Below the pieces are notes generated by a model. It was not told where the DNA came from. It ran no database searches and saw only the letters and a program-made list of their open reading frames with translations. The translations under genes were made by a program, and so were the position numbers. Shown here one piece after another: positions 35,170 to 45,302 of a stretch of DNA of 64,000 bases. Location: contig NZ_JANQOI010000155.1 of the NCBI RefSeq assembly GCF_028289705.1, forward strand, positions 1 through 64,000, written 5' to 3'. The DNA is from Pelagibius sp. (GTDB lineage: Bacteria > Pseudomonadota > Alphaproteobacteria > Kiloniellales > Kiloniellaceae). Within the stretch, counting starts at the first letter, position 1. The number at the start of each line of letters is the position of its first letter.

Positions 35170-35760
35170 CTAGAGAATCACATAAGGAAAGAAGGCGCTG
35201 CGGATGGTCTCTTCAAGCTGGCTGTTGAGGTCGTTCATCGCGTCTTCGGTCAGCTTGTACCAGACCAGCTCGCGCTCCTTCAGGCTGATGCCTTCCGGCA
35301 CGGTGACGGAGCGCCGCGCCTCGGCGTTGGCGGTCGCCTGCACCTGGCGGCCGTCGAGGATCTGCAGGTCGACGACGATGCGCGCGTCGTAGCGCTCGGC
35401 CTGGTCGGTGGTCAGCAGGCCGGTGACGCCGCTCTTGGTCTCCAGCGCCGTCTCCACCACCGAGGCCTCGCGGACGATGTAGCGCAGCACCAGGCGGCTG
35501 CCCTCGGCCTCCAGGCGGTCCTGGGCCCAGCGCACCGCGGCGTCCATCGGCTTGACCGGAAAGCGGTGCTCCACGTTGGGGTCCTTGACCGACGCCAGAT
35601 AGGCCTGCTCGATGCGGACATCGCCAACGTCGAGGCGGATTTCCGGAAGGTGCGCGAAGGTGATTTCGGCGAAACGGTTCTGCGGGTCATCGAAGGTGCA
35701 GGCGGCCAGGAGCCCGACCGCGAGAGAAATCGCAAAGAAAGGCCTAAACAAGATACGCAT
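35170..35760 (-). CDS. lipoprotein of unknown function
   Basis: 196 residues beginning MRILFRPFFAISLAVGLLAA with a lipobox Cys at residue 21 (LLAAC). The mature domain is alpha/beta with FAHLPEIRLDVGDVRIEQAY and AQDRLEAEGSRLVLRYIVRE. The periodic pattern resembles small periplasmic lipoproteins seen next to hslO in related alphaproteobacteria, but no function is known. ATG 35760 is chosen because it yields a proper signal peptide. It is the last gene of the argD-argF-hslO strand group, 64 bp after hslO. Confidence 0.75.
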   Translation of the reverse strand: MRILFRPFFAISLAVGLLAACTFDDPQNRFAEITFAHLPEIRLDVGDVRIEQAYLASVKDPNVEHRFPVKPMDAAVRWAQDRLEAEGSRLVLRYIVREASVVETALETKSGVTGLLTTDQAERYDARIVVDLQILDGRQVQATANAEARRSVTVPEGISLKERELVWYKLTEDAMNDLNSQLEETIRSAFFPYVIL

Positions 35761-35824
35761 GCCCAAGAGTCCCTGAATGGTCACTGACAGGAAACGACAG
35801 GCATAGGCAGAGAATCGGGCAGGA

Positions 35825-36760
35825 TCAAGGCGCGTAGATGCGCTGCAGATCATTGTCATCGAAGCGGTAGACCCTGGTGCAGAACTCGCAGGTCACTTCA
35901 ACCGCGCCGTCGATCTTCAGGTCTTCGATTTCCTCGCGCGGCATGGCGGCCAGCACCGTTTCCAGGCGCTGGCCCGAACAGCGGCAGGCCTCGGTCAGCG
36001 CGCGCGGCTCGTAGACGCGCACGCCTTCCTCGTGGAACAGCCGGTAGAGCAGGTCGTTCAGCGGCAGGCTGTCGTCCAGCAGTTCCTCGGCGCTGCAGCT
36101 CGCCTGCAGCACCATGGCCCGGCGCCAGTCGTCCTCGTCTTCGATGTCGGCAATGTGTTCTTCCGGCAGGCGCTGCAGCACCAGGGCCGCCGAGACCCAG
36201 GCGCCGCCGCGGCGCCCGGCGGCCAGCACGATGCCGCTCTGCAACTGCTCGGACTGCATGAAGTAGTGCTGCAGGCAGTCCGCCAGGGTGTCGCCGTTGA
36301 GGGCGACGATGCCCTGGTAGCGCTCGCTGTGGACGCCCTGGTCGACGGTGAAGGCGAGGGAGCCCTTGCCGAAGAGCGCCGCCACCGTCGGCTGGCTGCC
36401 GTTGGCCTCGGCCACCAAGCGGTCGAGCCTATCCTCGTCGAAGCCGGCATAGCCGCGCATCGCCCCCTCCGATGTCACGTCGACCACCATGACCCGCAGC
36501 GGGCCGTCGCCGCTGGCCTGCAGGGTGAAGATGCCCTCGTACTTCAGCAGGGACGCCAGGCCGCCGCAGAGCGCCAGCATCTCCGCCAGCAGCCGGGCGA
36601 CGGGCTCGGGATAGTCGTGGCGGCGCAGGATCTCGCTGGGCACCCGTTCCAGGCGCAGCAGCCGTCCCCGGATCTCCGAGGACTCCAGCAGGAACGGCTG
36701 GACCTGATCGGCTTCGGGGTCGGCTTGGGGGCGGACCGCAGTCCTCTCGCCCTCAGGCAT
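35825..36760 (-). CDS. hslO: Hsp33 redox-regulated chaperone
   Basis: 311 residues. Holdase chaperone switched on by oxidation: four Cys near the C-terminus (CRCSGQR and CEFC) bind Zn when reduced and form disulfides under peroxide. N-terminal substrate domain includes FLLESSEIRGRLLRLERV and GKGSLAFTVDQG. ATG 36760 shares a base with the argF stop (TGATG), so the two are translationally coupled; this gene order is common in alphaproteobacteria. Confidence 0.94.
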   Translation of the reverse strand: MPEGERTAVRPQADPEADQVQPFLLESSEIRGRLLRLERVPSEILRRHDYPEPVARLLAEMLALCGGLASLLKYEGIFTLQASGDGPLRVMVVDVTSEGAMRGYAGFDEDRLDRLVAEANGSQPTVAALFGKGSLAFTVDQGVHSERYQGIVALNGDTLADCLQHYFMQSEQLQSGIVLAAGRRGGAWVSAALVLQRLPEEHIADIEDEDDWRRAMVLQASCSAEELLDDSLPLNDLLYRLFHEEGVRVYEPRALTEACRCSGQRLETVLAAMPREEIEDLKIDGAVEVTCEFCTRVYRFDDNDLQRIYAP

Positions 36761-37686
36761 CAAGACAGGCACCAGGCGAGGATGCCCTTCTGGGCGTGGA
36801 GCCGGTTCTCCGCCTCGTCCCAGACCACCGACTGGGGCCCGTCGATGACGGCATCGGTGACCTCGTTGCCACGGTGAGCCGGCAGGCAGTGCATGAAGAT
36901 GGCGTTGGGCTTGGCCAGGGCCATGACCCTCTCGTCCACCTGATAGGAGCGCAGCAGGTTGTGGCGGCTCTCGCCGTCGTCATCGCCCATGGAGACCCAG
37001 GTATCGGTGACCACGGCATCGGCGTCGCGGGCGACGGTTTCCACGTCGGTGGAGACGACGATCTTGCCGCCGGCGGCCGCCGCCCAGTCCAACACGGCCT
37101 GCGGCGGGCGCAGCGGCTCGGGGCAGGCCAGGCGCAGCTCGAAATTGAAGCGCACGGCGGCGTGGATCCAGGAGACCGCCATGTTGTTGCCGTCGCCGCA
37201 CCAGGCGACCACCTTGCCGTCGATGCTGCCGAGGTGTTCCTCGAAGGTCATGACGTCGGCCATGAGCTGACAGGGATGGGTGACGTCGGTCAGGCCGTTG
37301 ATCACCGGCACCGTGGCGTGGTCGGCCAACTCCAGCAGGATCTCTTCCTTGGTGGTGCGGATCATGATGGCGTCGACGTAGCGCGAGAGCACGCGGGCCG
37401 TGTCGGCCACCGTCTCGCCACGGCCGAGCTGGGTGCCGCTCGGCTCCAGCACCACCGCCTGGCCGCCCAGTTGGGCCGCCGCCACCTCGAATGACACCCG
37501 GGTGCGGGTCGAGGGCTTCTCGAAGATCATGGCGAGGGTCCGGCCCGCCAGCGGCTTGGCCTGACCGTTGCCGGCCTCGCCGCGCTTCATCTGGCCCGCC
37601 ACGTCGAGCATCCAGCGCAGCTCGGCGGTATCCAGCCGGTCGAGATCGAGGAAGTGCTTCGGTTGGGTCGCAGTGCCGGAGGTCAT
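36760..37686 (-). CDS. argF: ornithine carbamoyltransferase
   Basis: Converts ornithine plus carbamoyl phosphate to citrulline. 308 residues. Carbamoyl-phosphate site [13 protein letters not shown] near residue 55; HPCQLMAD near 135; ornithine-site SMGDD near 230; HCLPAHRG near 265. ATG 37686 lies 1 nt after the argD stop, so the two are coupled. hslO follows with a TGATG overlap. Confidence 0.96.
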   Translation of the reverse strand: MTSGTATQPKHFLDLDRLDTAELRWMLDVAGQMKRGEAGNGQAKPLAGRTLAMIFEKPSTRTRVSFEVAAAQLGGQAVVLEPSGTQLGRGETVADTARVLSRYVDAIMIRTTKEEILLELADHATVPVINGLTDVTHPCQLMADVMTFEEHLGSIDGKVVAWCGDGNNMAVSWIHAAVRFNFELRLACPEPLRPPQAVLDWAAAAGGKIVVSTDVETVARDADAVVTDTWVSMGDDDGESRHNLLRSYQVDERVMALAKPNAIFMHCLPAHRGNEVTDAVIDGPQSVVWDEAENRLHAQKGILAWCLS

Positions 37687-37687
37687 G

Positions 37688-38866
37688 TCACGCCGCCTTG
37701 GCCCAGGTGGCGCAGGCCCGCTCGATGGCCTCGACCGCCTCGTCCACATGGCTCTCCTCGATGATCAGCGGCGGCAGCAGGCGGATCACGTTCTCCGCCG
37801 CCCCCACGGTGAGGAGGCCTTCGTCACGCAGCTTGGCGATCACCTCGGTGTTGGGCACCACGCAGACCAGGCCCATCATCAGGCCGCTGCCCCGCACCCC
37901 GGCCAGCACCTGGGGGTAGCGCCCCGCAAGCTCGTTCAGCTTGTCGCGGAGCAGCCGCGCCACGCGCTCGACCTCCGGCAGGAAGCCGTCTTCCAGCATC
38001 ACGTCCAGGACCGCGTTGGCCACGGCCATGGCCAGGGGGTTGCCGCCGAAGGTGCTGCCGTGGGTGCCCGGCTTCATCGCGCTCGCCGCCTCGGCGGTGG
38101 CGAGGATCGCGCCGATGGGAAAGCCGCTGCCGAGGCCCTTGGCCAGCGCCATGACGTCGGGCGCGATACCGGCCCACTGATGGGCGAAGAGCCTGCCTGA
38201 GCGGCCCATTCCGCACTGGATCTCGTCGAAGATCAGCAGCAGGTCGAATTCGTCGCAGACCGCCCGCAACGCGCGCAGATACTCCAGGTCGGCGGCGCGG
38301 ATGCCGCCCTCGCCCTGGATCGGTTCCACCAGGATCGCCGCGGTCTCCGGTGTGATGGCGGCGCGCAGTTCGTTCATGTTGCCGAAGGCGACATTGTCGA
38401 AGCCTTCGGAGGCCGGACCGAAGCCCTCGAGATACTTCGGGTTCGCCGCGGCGGAGAGGGTGGTCAGGGTGCGGCCGTGAAAGGCGCCGGAGCAGGAGAT
38501 GACCCGCGTCTTCTCCGGGTGGCCGGCGGCGTAGTGATAACGACGCGCGATCTTCAGCGCGCCCTCCACCGCCTCGGCGCCGGAATTGCAGAAGAACACC
38601 CGCTCGGCAAAGCTGTTGGCCGCCAGCCGTTCGGCCAGGCGCTCGCCCTCGGGAATGGTATAGAGGTTGGAGACATGCCAAAGCTTGCCCGCCTGCGCCT
38701 GCAGCGTTTCCACCAGATGCGGATGGCTGTGGCCCAGGGCGTTGACTGCGATGCCGGCGGCAAAATCGAGATAGCGTCGCCCGCCCGCGGTATAGAGATA
38801 GGGTCCCTCGCCGCGCTCAAAAGCGAGCTCGGCACGCGCATAGGTCGGCATCAAGACGTCGCTCAC
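37688..38866 (-). CDS. argD: acetylornithine aminotransferase
   Basis: Class III PLP aminotransferase, 392 residues, moving an amino group between glutamate and N-acetylglutamate semialdehyde; many also act as succinyldiaminopimelate aminotransferases. Motifs: [20 protein letters not shown] near the N-terminus, [29 protein letters not shown], and the Schiff-base Lys in [15 protein letters not shown]. First gene of argD-argF-hslO-lipoprotein. The 222 bp upstream should contain the operon promoter. Confidence 0.95.
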   Translation of the reverse strand: MSDVLMPTYARAELAFERGEGPYLYTAGGRRYLDFAAGIAVNALGHSHPHLVETLQAQAGKLWHVSNLYTIPEGERLAERLAANSFAERVFFCNSGAEAVEGALKIARRYHYAAGHPEKTRVISCSGAFHGRTLTTLSAAANPKYLEGFGPASEGFDNVAFGNMNELRAAITPETAAILVEPIQGEGGIRAADLEYLRALRAVCDEFDLLLIFDEIQCGMGRSGRLFAHQWAGIAPDVMALAKGLGSGFPIGAILATAEAASAMKPGTHGSTFGGNPLAMAVANAVLDVMLEDGFLPEVERVARLLRDKLNELAGRYPQVLAGVRGSGLMMGLVCVVPNTEVIAKLRDEGLLTVGAAENVIRLLPPLIIEESHVDEAVEAIERACATWAKAA

Positions 38867-39088
38867 GGACTACACTCCTAGGCTCTGGCCTCAGGTCTGG
38901 CCGGGCAGTCGAACCAACGAAGGCCCCACGGCCGGGCGGGGCCCGAACCCATCGTCACTCTGATCTCCTGGGGTCCAGCGGTTCCACAAGCCCTGGCAAA
39001 GCCTACATGGCTTTCGGCCGGTGAAAAAGGGGCGACACTATTGGGGCAAAGCCGCGTTCTGTCAACCAAACCGCGGAAATAACGGCCT

Positions 39089-40618
39089 TCAGTACCAGGC
39101 GTCGGGGAGCTCGCGCTTGCGCCGCGCCACGAAGTCCTTCAGCGCCTCGTCGGTCGCGGGGTCGATGGGCGGCGCCTCATAGTCGCGCAGCAGGGCGTTC
39201 CAGTGCTCGTAGGCGCGCTGCTGCATCTCCTGGCTGCCGCGCTCCTCCCAGCTCTCCACGTTCTCGCTGTCGGACAGTGCCGGCTCGTAGAAGGCGGTCT
39301 GGTAGTTGCGCATGGTGTGGCCGCAGCCGAGGAAGTGCCCGGCCGGCTCCACCTCGTGATAGGCGTCCCGCGCCAGGGCGTTGTCGTCGGTGGCAAGGCC
39401 GGCGAGCAGGAGCTGATAGGCGCCGAGGCGGTCCGCATCCATCACCAGCTTCTCGTAGCCGGTGCAAAGACCGCCCTCCAGCCAGCCGGCGGCCTGCAGC
39501 ACGAAGTTGACCCCAGCCAGCGCGGTGGAGTGCATGGAATCGGCGCTCTCGAAGGCGGCCTGGGCATCGGCGGTCTTGGCCGAGGTGAGGGAGCCGCCGC
39601 TGCGCAGCGGCAAACCCAGGCGCCGGGCCAGTTGGCCGATCACGTAGTGGGAGATCACCGGCTCCGGCATGCCGAAGGTGGGGGCGCCGGACTTGAGGCT
39701 CATGGAGGAGAGGAAGCTGCCGAAGATGAAGGGCGCGCCGGGCCGCACGAGCTGGCTGTAGGCGCAGCACATCATCGCCTCCGCCAGGGCCTGGGCGATG
39801 GAGGCGGCGGTGGAGACCGGGCCCATGGCCCCGGCGAGGATGAAGGGCGAGACGATGATCCCCTGGCCAGCGCCGCAGTAGGTGCGGATCGCCTCGGTCA
39901 CCACCTTGTCCACCAGCAGCGGCGAGTTGGTATTGACGTTGCCGAGGATCACGCAGTTGGACTCGAAAGCCTCTTCGCCGTGCAGGACGCGCGCCATGGC
40001 CACCGAGTCCTCGGCGCGGCTCTGCTCGGTGATGGCACCGAGGTGCGGCTTGTCGCTGTAGCGCATGTGCAAATACAGCATGTCGAGGTGGCGCTTGGAG
40101 ACCGGCACGTCGCAGGGTTCGCAGACCACGAAGCCGCCGTGGTGGATGGCGGGCAGCAGGTAGGTCAGCTTCACCAGGTTCTCGAAGTCCTGCATGGCGC
40201 CGTAGCGGCGCCCGCCCGCGAGGTCGCGCACGAAGGGCGGCCCGTAGACCGCGGCGAAGACCTGGTTGGCCCCGCCGATGCGCACAGAGCGCGCGGGGTT
40301 GCGGGCAAGCTGGGTGAACTCCGCCGGCGCGGTCTTGCAGAGCGCCCGGATCATCTCGGCGGAGGCCCGCACCCTAGTGCCCTCGACCCTGGCCCCGGCC
40401 TGGCGCCAGGTCATCAGGGCCTGGGGGTCGTCGCGGAATTCGATCCCGATCTCCTGGATCAGCCAGTCGGCCTGTTCCTCCAGGCGGACCAGGCCCTCTT
40501 CCTCGAGAAAGGCATAGAACGGAATACGCCGTCGGACATAAGCGGGAGCAGACCCTTGTACGGCCTCCTGGGACCTCTGCGCCCGGCGCGATCTGCGCCT
40601 CAGTGCCGCTCTCGCCAT
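39089..40618 (-). CDS. MttB-family (trimethylamine methyltransferase-like) protein
   Basis: 509 residues, TIM-barrel methyltransferase of the MttB superfamily. It is the non-pyrrolysine kind: there is no in-frame TAG. Family features: YAFLEEEGLVRLEEQADWLI at the N-terminus, VFAAVYGPPFVRDLAGGRR, NCVILGNVNTNSPL, FILAGAMGPVST, EPAGHFLGCGHTMRNYQTAF and the C-terminal ARRKRELPDAWY. Such proteins demethylate quaternary amines such as glycine betaine with a corrinoid partner; neither that partner nor RamA is nearby, so the substrate is open. ATG 40618 follows ggagg. The LysR gene at 40739 is divergent and probably controls it. Confidence 0.88.
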   Translation of the reverse strand: MARAALRRRSRRAQRSQEAVQGSAPAYVRRRIPFYAFLEEEGLVRLEEQADWLIQEIGIEFRDDPQALMTWRQAGARVEGTRVRASAEMIRALCKTAPAEFTQLARNPARSVRIGGANQVFAAVYGPPFVRDLAGGRRYGAMQDFENLVKLTYLLPAIHHGGFVVCEPCDVPVSKRHLDMLYLHMRYSDKPHLGAITEQSRAEDSVAMARVLHGEEAFESNCVILGNVNTNSPLLVDKVVTEAIRTYCGAGQGIIVSPFILAGAMGPVSTAASIAQALAEAMMCCAYSQLVRPGAPFIFGSFLSSMSLKSGAPTFGMPEPVISHYVIGQLARRLGLPLRSGGSLTSAKTADAQAAFESADSMHSTALAGVNFVLQAAGWLEGGLCTGYEKLVMDADRLGAYQLLLAGLATDDNALARDAYHEVEPAGHFLGCGHTMRNYQTAFYEPALSDSENVESWEERGSQEMQQRAYEHWNALLRDYEAPPIDPATDEALKDFVARRKRELPDAWY

Positions 40619-40738
40619 GTCCGGTTCCTCCCGTACGCTGCGCAGTCCTCACTCTGGGTTCCGCAACGCTTACCAATTAGGGGAATTCCCGCCTGTTGTG
40701 ACCTTCAAAAAAGCTGGGCCATGACATAAACTGGGCTT

Positions 40739-41695
40739 ATGGAAGATTTCCAGGATCTGGTCCACTCGACCCATCATTTGCGGGTCTTCGAGGTGGCGGC
40801 CCGGCACAGCTCCTTCACCCGGGCGGCGGCGGAGCTGAACGTCTCGCAGCCGGCGGTCAGCCTGGCGGTCCGCCAGTTGGAGAAGGCCCTGGGCATCCGC
40901 CTCTTCGTGCGCGGGCACCGCTCGGTCAGCCTGACCCAGGCGGGGGAGATGCTGTTCGGCGACGTCTCTGCCGGCTTCGCGCGCATCCTGGAGACGGCGC
41001 GCCTGCTGCGGCGCCAGGGCCGCCAAAGCCATGTCACCCTCTCGGTCTCCACCGCCTTCGCCAACTATTGGATGGTGCCGCGGCTGGCCCAATTCCACCG
41101 CCTCAACCCGGAGATCGACCTGCGCCTGCAGACCACCGACCGGGACCCGGACCTGGCCGGGGAGGGCCTGAGCCTGGCGGTCTGGCGCGGCGATGGCACG
41201 TGGCGCGGCTATAGCGCCGCCCGCATCGCCGACGAGGAGTTGATCGCGGTGGCCAGCCCGCGCTTCGCCGAAGCCTATCCGCCGGTCACCTCCCTGGAGA
41301 TCCTGGCCGGGCAGCGGCTGATTCACCTGGAAGAGCCCTTTCGCCCCTGCCCGACCTGGCGCGAGTGGTTCGCCGCGATGAAGGGCCCCTACCGGGACAG
41401 CGGCGGCGGCCTGCGCCTCAACGACTATGCGCTGGTCGTGCAGGCCGCCATGGCGGGCGAAGGCATCGCGCTTGGCTGGCGCTACATCGTGGAGGGGCTG
41501 CTGCGCCAGGAACTGCTGACCCAGGTCGGCCCCTGGCGCTGGCGGACGCCCAAGGGCTTCTATCTGATCTGGTCGAAGACCGCGGCGCTTTCGGCCCAGG
41601 CAGAAGCGGTGAGGGACTGGATCATCGAGACCAGTCAGGCAGACTCCTTTGCGCCCGGCGATGACCGAAGCGCCGCAGTGCCGGGAACAGGGTAG
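40739..41695 (+). CDS. LysR-family (GcvA-like) transcriptional regulator
   Basis: 318 residues. N-terminal helix-turn-helix FEVAARHSSFTRAAAELNVS, QPAVSLAVRQLEKALGIRLF; then a GcvA-type effector domain (VTLSVSTAFANYWMVPRLAQ, GIALGWRYIVEGLL). It is divergent from the MttB-family gene over 120 bp, the typical position for a LysR regulator and its target. The next gene is a second, unrelated LysR. Confidence 0.9.
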   Translation: MEDFQDLVHSTHHLRVFEVAARHSSFTRAAAELNVSQPAVSLAVRQLEKALGIRLFVRGHRSVSLTQAGEMLFGDVSAGFARILETARLLRRQGRQSHVTLSVSTAFANYWMVPRLAQFHRLNPEIDLRLQTTDRDPDLAGEGLSLAVWRGDGTWRGYSAARIADEELIAVASPRFAEAYPPVTSLEILAGQRLIHLEEPFRPCPTWREWFAAMKGPYRDSGGGLRLNDYALVVQAAMAGEGIALGWRYIVEGLLRQELLTQVGPWRWRTPKGFYLIWSKTAALSAQAEAVRDWIIETSQADSFAPGDDRSAAVPGTG

Positions 41696-41702
41696 GAGCC
41701 CG

Positions 41703-42611
41703 ATGCCGCACGACTTCGCCTGGGACGACATCCGCTACTTCCTGGCGGTCAGCCGCGCCGAAACCCTGACCGAGGCGGCGCGCCGCCTGCGGGTCAGCCA
41801 GCCGACCGTCGGGCGGCGGCTGAAAGCCCTGGAAGAAAAGCTCGGCGCAACGCTCTTCGAACGCCACACCGACCGCGTGGTTCTGACGGAGGCGGGGCGC
41901 GCCCTGTTGCCCTTCGCCGAGGACATGGAACGGCAGAGCCACGACCTCTCCCGCGCACTGGAAGGCATCGCGGAGCCGGACCAGCGCCTCGTGCGTGTCA
42001 CCGCCATCGGCTCCCTGGCGCTGTTTTTCGCGCGGTCCTTCGCGGAGCTTGAAGCGCGCTGCGCGCCCTCTGCTGTCGAGTTCATCAGCACCGGCGAGCG
42101 GCTCAACCTGGCCCGCCAGGAGGCCGATATCGCCTTTCGCATGAATGCGGTGCCCGCGCGCGGCGACCTCGTCTGCCGCAAGGTCGGCCGCCTCGCCTTC
42201 GCCCTCTACACCAGCCCGGCCTACGCGCGCGAAGTGGCGGGCGAGCCTCTTGAAGAAAACCGGCGGGCCCGTTTCATCGGCTTCCGCCAGAACCCGCGCA
42301 AGAAATCGCAGTCGGGCTGGCTGTTCCGTTTCGGTCAACACGGCACCTTTCCCCTTCGGGTCAGCGAACTCCACCTGCGCCACGAAGCCGCCCGCCAGGG
42401 CCTGGGCATCACCATCCTGCCCTGCCATCTGGGTGACGCAGCCGACGACCTGGCGCGCGTGCATCCGCCCATCGCCGAATTGGAGGAAGAGATCTACCTG
42501 CTGATGCACGAGACCGCGCGAAACCAGCCCGCCGTGCGCCGGGTCGCCGACGCGCTGACCGAACTGATCCAGGACCGGCAAGACCGACTTCTCGGCCACA
42601 GACAGACCTGA
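41703..42611 (+). CDS. LysR-family transcriptional regulator
   Basis: 302 residues. HTH segment YFLAVSRAETLTEAARRLRV, SQPTVGRRLKALEEKLGATL; a shorter effector domain follows (VTAIGSLALFFARSFAELEA, GLGITILPCHLGDAADDLAR). ATG 41703 has aggagcccg directly upstream, 7 bp after the stop of the first LysR gene, so they may be co-transcribed. An MFS gene follows after 126 bp and could be its target. Confidence 0.9.
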   Translation: MPHDFAWDDIRYFLAVSRAETLTEAARRLRVSQPTVGRRLKALEEKLGATLFERHTDRVVLTEAGRALLPFAEDMERQSHDLSRALEGIAEPDQRLVRVTAIGSLALFFARSFAELEARCAPSAVEFISTGERLNLARQEADIAFRMNAVPARGDLVCRKVGRLAFALYTSPAYAREVAGEPLEENRRARFIGFRQNPRKKSQSGWLFRFGQHGTFPLRVSELHLRHEAARQGLGITILPCHLGDAADDLARVHPPIAELEEEIYLLMHETARNQPAVRRVADALTELIQDRQDRLLGHRQT

Positions 42612-42737
42612 CCGAGACCGCCAAGAAGACCGACAAATCTGCATGCATTGCCTGCAGCTTTCGCGGCTTCTCATGCTCGGGCTCCCCGCTAGGCTGATGG
42701 CAGGCGACACCCCGGATCGGCGAGGGAGGCGGCGGCC

Positions 42738-43931
42738 ATGCGAGACAACAACCTGCGGCTCATCATGGTCTTCGCCTGTTTCGGCCATGCCTGGTTCCAT
42801 GTCCTGGTGGCCCTGTTTCTCACCCTCGTCCTGGTGCTGGAGCCGGTCTGGCAGCGGCCCTATGACGAGTTGATCGGGCTCTGGACCCTGGGGGCCCTGC
42901 TGCTGGGGCTTGCCGCGCCGCTTGCCGGCTGGCTGAGCGACCGCTGGGGCGAGGCCAATCTGATGGTCGTCTATTTCCTGGGGATCGGCATCGCCACGCT
43001 GCTCTGCGGCTTCGCCACCGGCCCGGCCATGCTCACCGCCGCCCTCGGCCTCATGGGCCTCTTCGGGGCGATCTATCACCCCGTGGGGACCGCCTGGGTG
43101 ATCAAGCATGCGACGCGGCGGGGCCGCTCGGTGGCGGTGCTCGGCATCTCCGGCAGCATCGGCGCCGCCGCGGCTTCGTTGGTGGCCGCCGTGCTCGCCG
43201 ATCTCTTGGACTGGCGCCTGGCCTTCGTCCTGCCGGGTCTTCTTGCCATCTTCGCCGGTGCCGCCCTCGCCTGGGCGCTCGCCACCGGACTGCTCCGCGA
43301 CCGCGAGAGCGACGTCCTCCCCACGCCGGAAGCGAGCCGCAAGGACGTGCGCCAGGCCTTCGCCGTGCTGGCGGTCACCATGTCGCTGACCACCGTGGTC
43401 TACTACGCCTTCACCACCATGTTGCCGAAGTGGCTCGACCGCCAGGTAGGCGCAGCTCTCGGCGACGGCCTGCTCGGCCTCGGCGCCCTGGTGACCGCGG
43501 TCTATCTGCTCGGCGCGACGGCCCAACTCGTCGGCGGCTATTTCGCCGACCGCGGCGCGGCCAAGCGGGTCTACGTCCTCAGCTATGGCCTCAAGCTCGC
43601 GGCCCTGCTGCTGGCGCTCTCCGTCGCGGGCTGGCCGGTGGTCGCGGTGGCGGTGGTGGTCATCTTCGTTTTCGACATCGCCGCACCGCTGGAGAGCGTG
43701 CTGATCGCACGCTTCACTTCCAGCCGGCGCCGCGGCCTGGCCTACGGCATCCGCAACGGCATTGCCATCGCCGCCGGCCCCCTGGGCGTGCAGCTCGTCT
43801 CCTGGCTGTTCGACGAGGCTGCCGGCTTCGACCATCTGCTGCTGGTTTTGGCCGGCATCGTCGCCGTCATCGCCCTCGCCGCCGGCCTGCTCCCCGGCGA
43901 CGACAGCCAGACGCGACCGGCGGGCACTTAA
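42738..43931 (+). CDS. MFS transporter
   Basis: 397 residues, twelve predicted helices. The MFS motif A-like loop GWLSDRWGEANLM is between helices 2 and 3, and its second-half counterpart is GGYFADRGAAKRV. The general pattern (IYHPVGTAWVIKHATRRGRS, ISGSIGAAAASLVAAVLADL) resembles fosmidomycin-resistance/Fsr-like members, but the substrate is unknown. ATG 42738 follows gggagg. The stop overlaps that of nhaA (ttaa at 43928-43931). Confidence 0.87.
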   Translation: MRDNNLRLIMVFACFGHAWFHVLVALFLTLVLVLEPVWQRPYDELIGLWTLGALLLGLAAPLAGWLSDRWGEANLMVVYFLGIGIATLLCGFATGPAMLTAALGLMGLFGAIYHPVGTAWVIKHATRRGRSVAVLGISGSIGAAAASLVAAVLADLLDWRLAFVLPGLLAIFAGAALAWALATGLLRDRESDVLPTPEASRKDVRQAFAVLAVTMSLTTVVYYAFTTMLPKWLDRQVGAALGDGLLGLGALVTAVYLLGATAQLVGGYFADRGAAKRVYVLSYGLKLAALLLALSVAGWPVVAVAVVVIFVFDIAAPLESVLIARFTSSRRRGLAYGIRNGIAIAAGPLGVQLVSWLFDEAAGFDHLLLVLAGIVAVIALAAGLLPGDDSQTRPAGT

Positions 43932-45160
43932 GACGGTCTGACCTCTTCGGGGACGGCAGCCTGCTGTGTCCTCTGTGCCGCAGCTTGCCGGCTGTCGGTG
44001 GTGCTCAGCAGCAGGAAGCCGGCAACGGCCGAGAGCAGCGATCCGGTCAGCACGCCAAGACGGATCGGCGCGTCGAAGTCGGTATGCTCGAAGGCCAGAG
44101 AGCCGATGAAGAGGCTCATGGTGAACCCGATGCCTGCCAGCAGCGAGACGCCGTAGAGCTGGCGCCAGCTGGTGTCCTGCGGCATCGGTGCGATGCCCCA
44201 GCGAATGGTCAGCCACAGGAAGGTGAAGATGCCGATCTGCTTGCCGACGAAGAGTCCCAGGGAGATGCCCAGCTTGACCGGTTCGACGAAACTCTCCAGC
44301 CCCATGCCGGCGAAGGAGACGCCGGCATTGCCAAAGGCAAAGAGCGGCAGAATGCCGAAGGCCACCCAGGGGTGCAGCGCGTGCTCAAGCTCTTCCAACA
44401 GACTGTGCTCGGCCCCCTCGCGCTTTTTCATCGGGATGGCGAGGGCCGTGATCACCCCGGCCAGGGTGGCGTGGACCCCGGACTTGAGGACCAGCACCCA
44501 GAGGATGATGCCGAGCACGACATAGGGCGCCAGCCGCGTCGTGCCGCTGAGGTTCAGGATCAGCAGGCCGACGATGGGGATCACGGCCAGGATCAGGGAG
44601 AGCTGGGAAAGCTGGCCGGTGTAGAAGAAGGCGATGATCAGGATCGCCCCCAGGTCGTCGAAAATCGCGATGGCCAGCAGCAGGACCTTGGCGGCGACCG
44701 GGATGCGGTTCCCGAGCAGAGACATGACGGCCAGGGCAAAGGCGATGTCCGTCGCCGCCGGGATGGCCCAGCCCGCCAGGTTCTCGGGCGAGCCCGCGTT
44801 GATGGCGACATAGATCAGCGCCGGCAGGGCGATGCCGCCGATGGCGCCGATACCGGGCAGGGCCACGCGGGCGGGGCTGGAAAGCTCCCCCACCTTGAAC
44901 TCGCGCTTCATCTCCAGGCCGACCAGGAAGAAGAAGACGGCCATCAGGCCGTCGTTGATCCACAGCAACAGCGGCTTGGCGATCTCCAGCGCCCCGAACT
45001 GGATGGCCACCGGCGTTTCGAGGAAGGCGTCGTACAAGGGACCGAGCCCGGAGTTGGCCAGGATCATCGCCAGGATCGTCGCCAGCACCAAAAGGATGCC
45101 GCCTGCGGATTCCATGCGCAGGAATTCGCGGATCATGTCCGGATAGCGTGTACCTAGCAT
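43928..45160 (-). CDS. nhaA: NhaA Na+/H+ antiporter
   Basis: 410 residues, twelve helices. The essential aspartate pair is in AIAIFDDLGAILIIAFFYT near residue 168; ATDIAFALAVMSLLGNRIP precedes it; GLEMKREFKVGELS is the conserved cytoplasmic loop. It expels Na+ (Li+) in exchange for protons, giving salt and alkaline pH tolerance. ATG 45160 follows gggggaaa. The presence of NhaA fits a marine or saline habitat but does not prove it. Confidence 0.95.
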   Translation of the reverse strand: MLGTRYPDMIREFLRMESAGGILLVLATILAMILANSGLGPLYDAFLETPVAIQFGALEIAKPLLLWINDGLMAVFFFLVGLEMKREFKVGELSSPARVALPGIGAIGGIALPALIYVAINAGSPENLAGWAIPAATDIAFALAVMSLLGNRIPVAAKVLLLAIAIFDDLGAILIIAFFYTGQLSQLSLILAVIPIVGLLILNLSGTTRLAPYVVLGIILWVLVLKSGVHATLAGVITALAIPMKKREGAEHSLLEELEHALHPWVAFGILPLFAFGNAGVSFAGMGLESFVEPVKLGISLGLFVGKQIGIFTFLWLTIRWGIAPMPQDTSWRQLYGVSLLAGIGFTMSLFIGSLAFEHTDFDAPIRLGVLTGSLLSAVAGFLLLSTTDSRQAAAQRTQQAAVPEEVRPS

Positions 45161-45302
45161 TGCCGATTTCCCCCTTGATCGATCCGGACGCCGCCGTCCC
45201 CCAATCCTAAATAGGATCGGGCCAGCCTATTTCATCTCCCGGCAATCGCTAAGGCCGCAGTTCGTCAGGGCCGAGGGGCGGTCGTCAGCGGCCGGGGGTG
45301 CT

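Noticed and set aside
39089..40618. Pyrrolysine-type MttB
   Set aside because: The frame has no internal TAG, and no pyl genes are near.
41622..44216. 864-residue frame antisense to the LysR and MFS genes
   Set aside because: Overlaps two convincing genes and shows only compositional bias.
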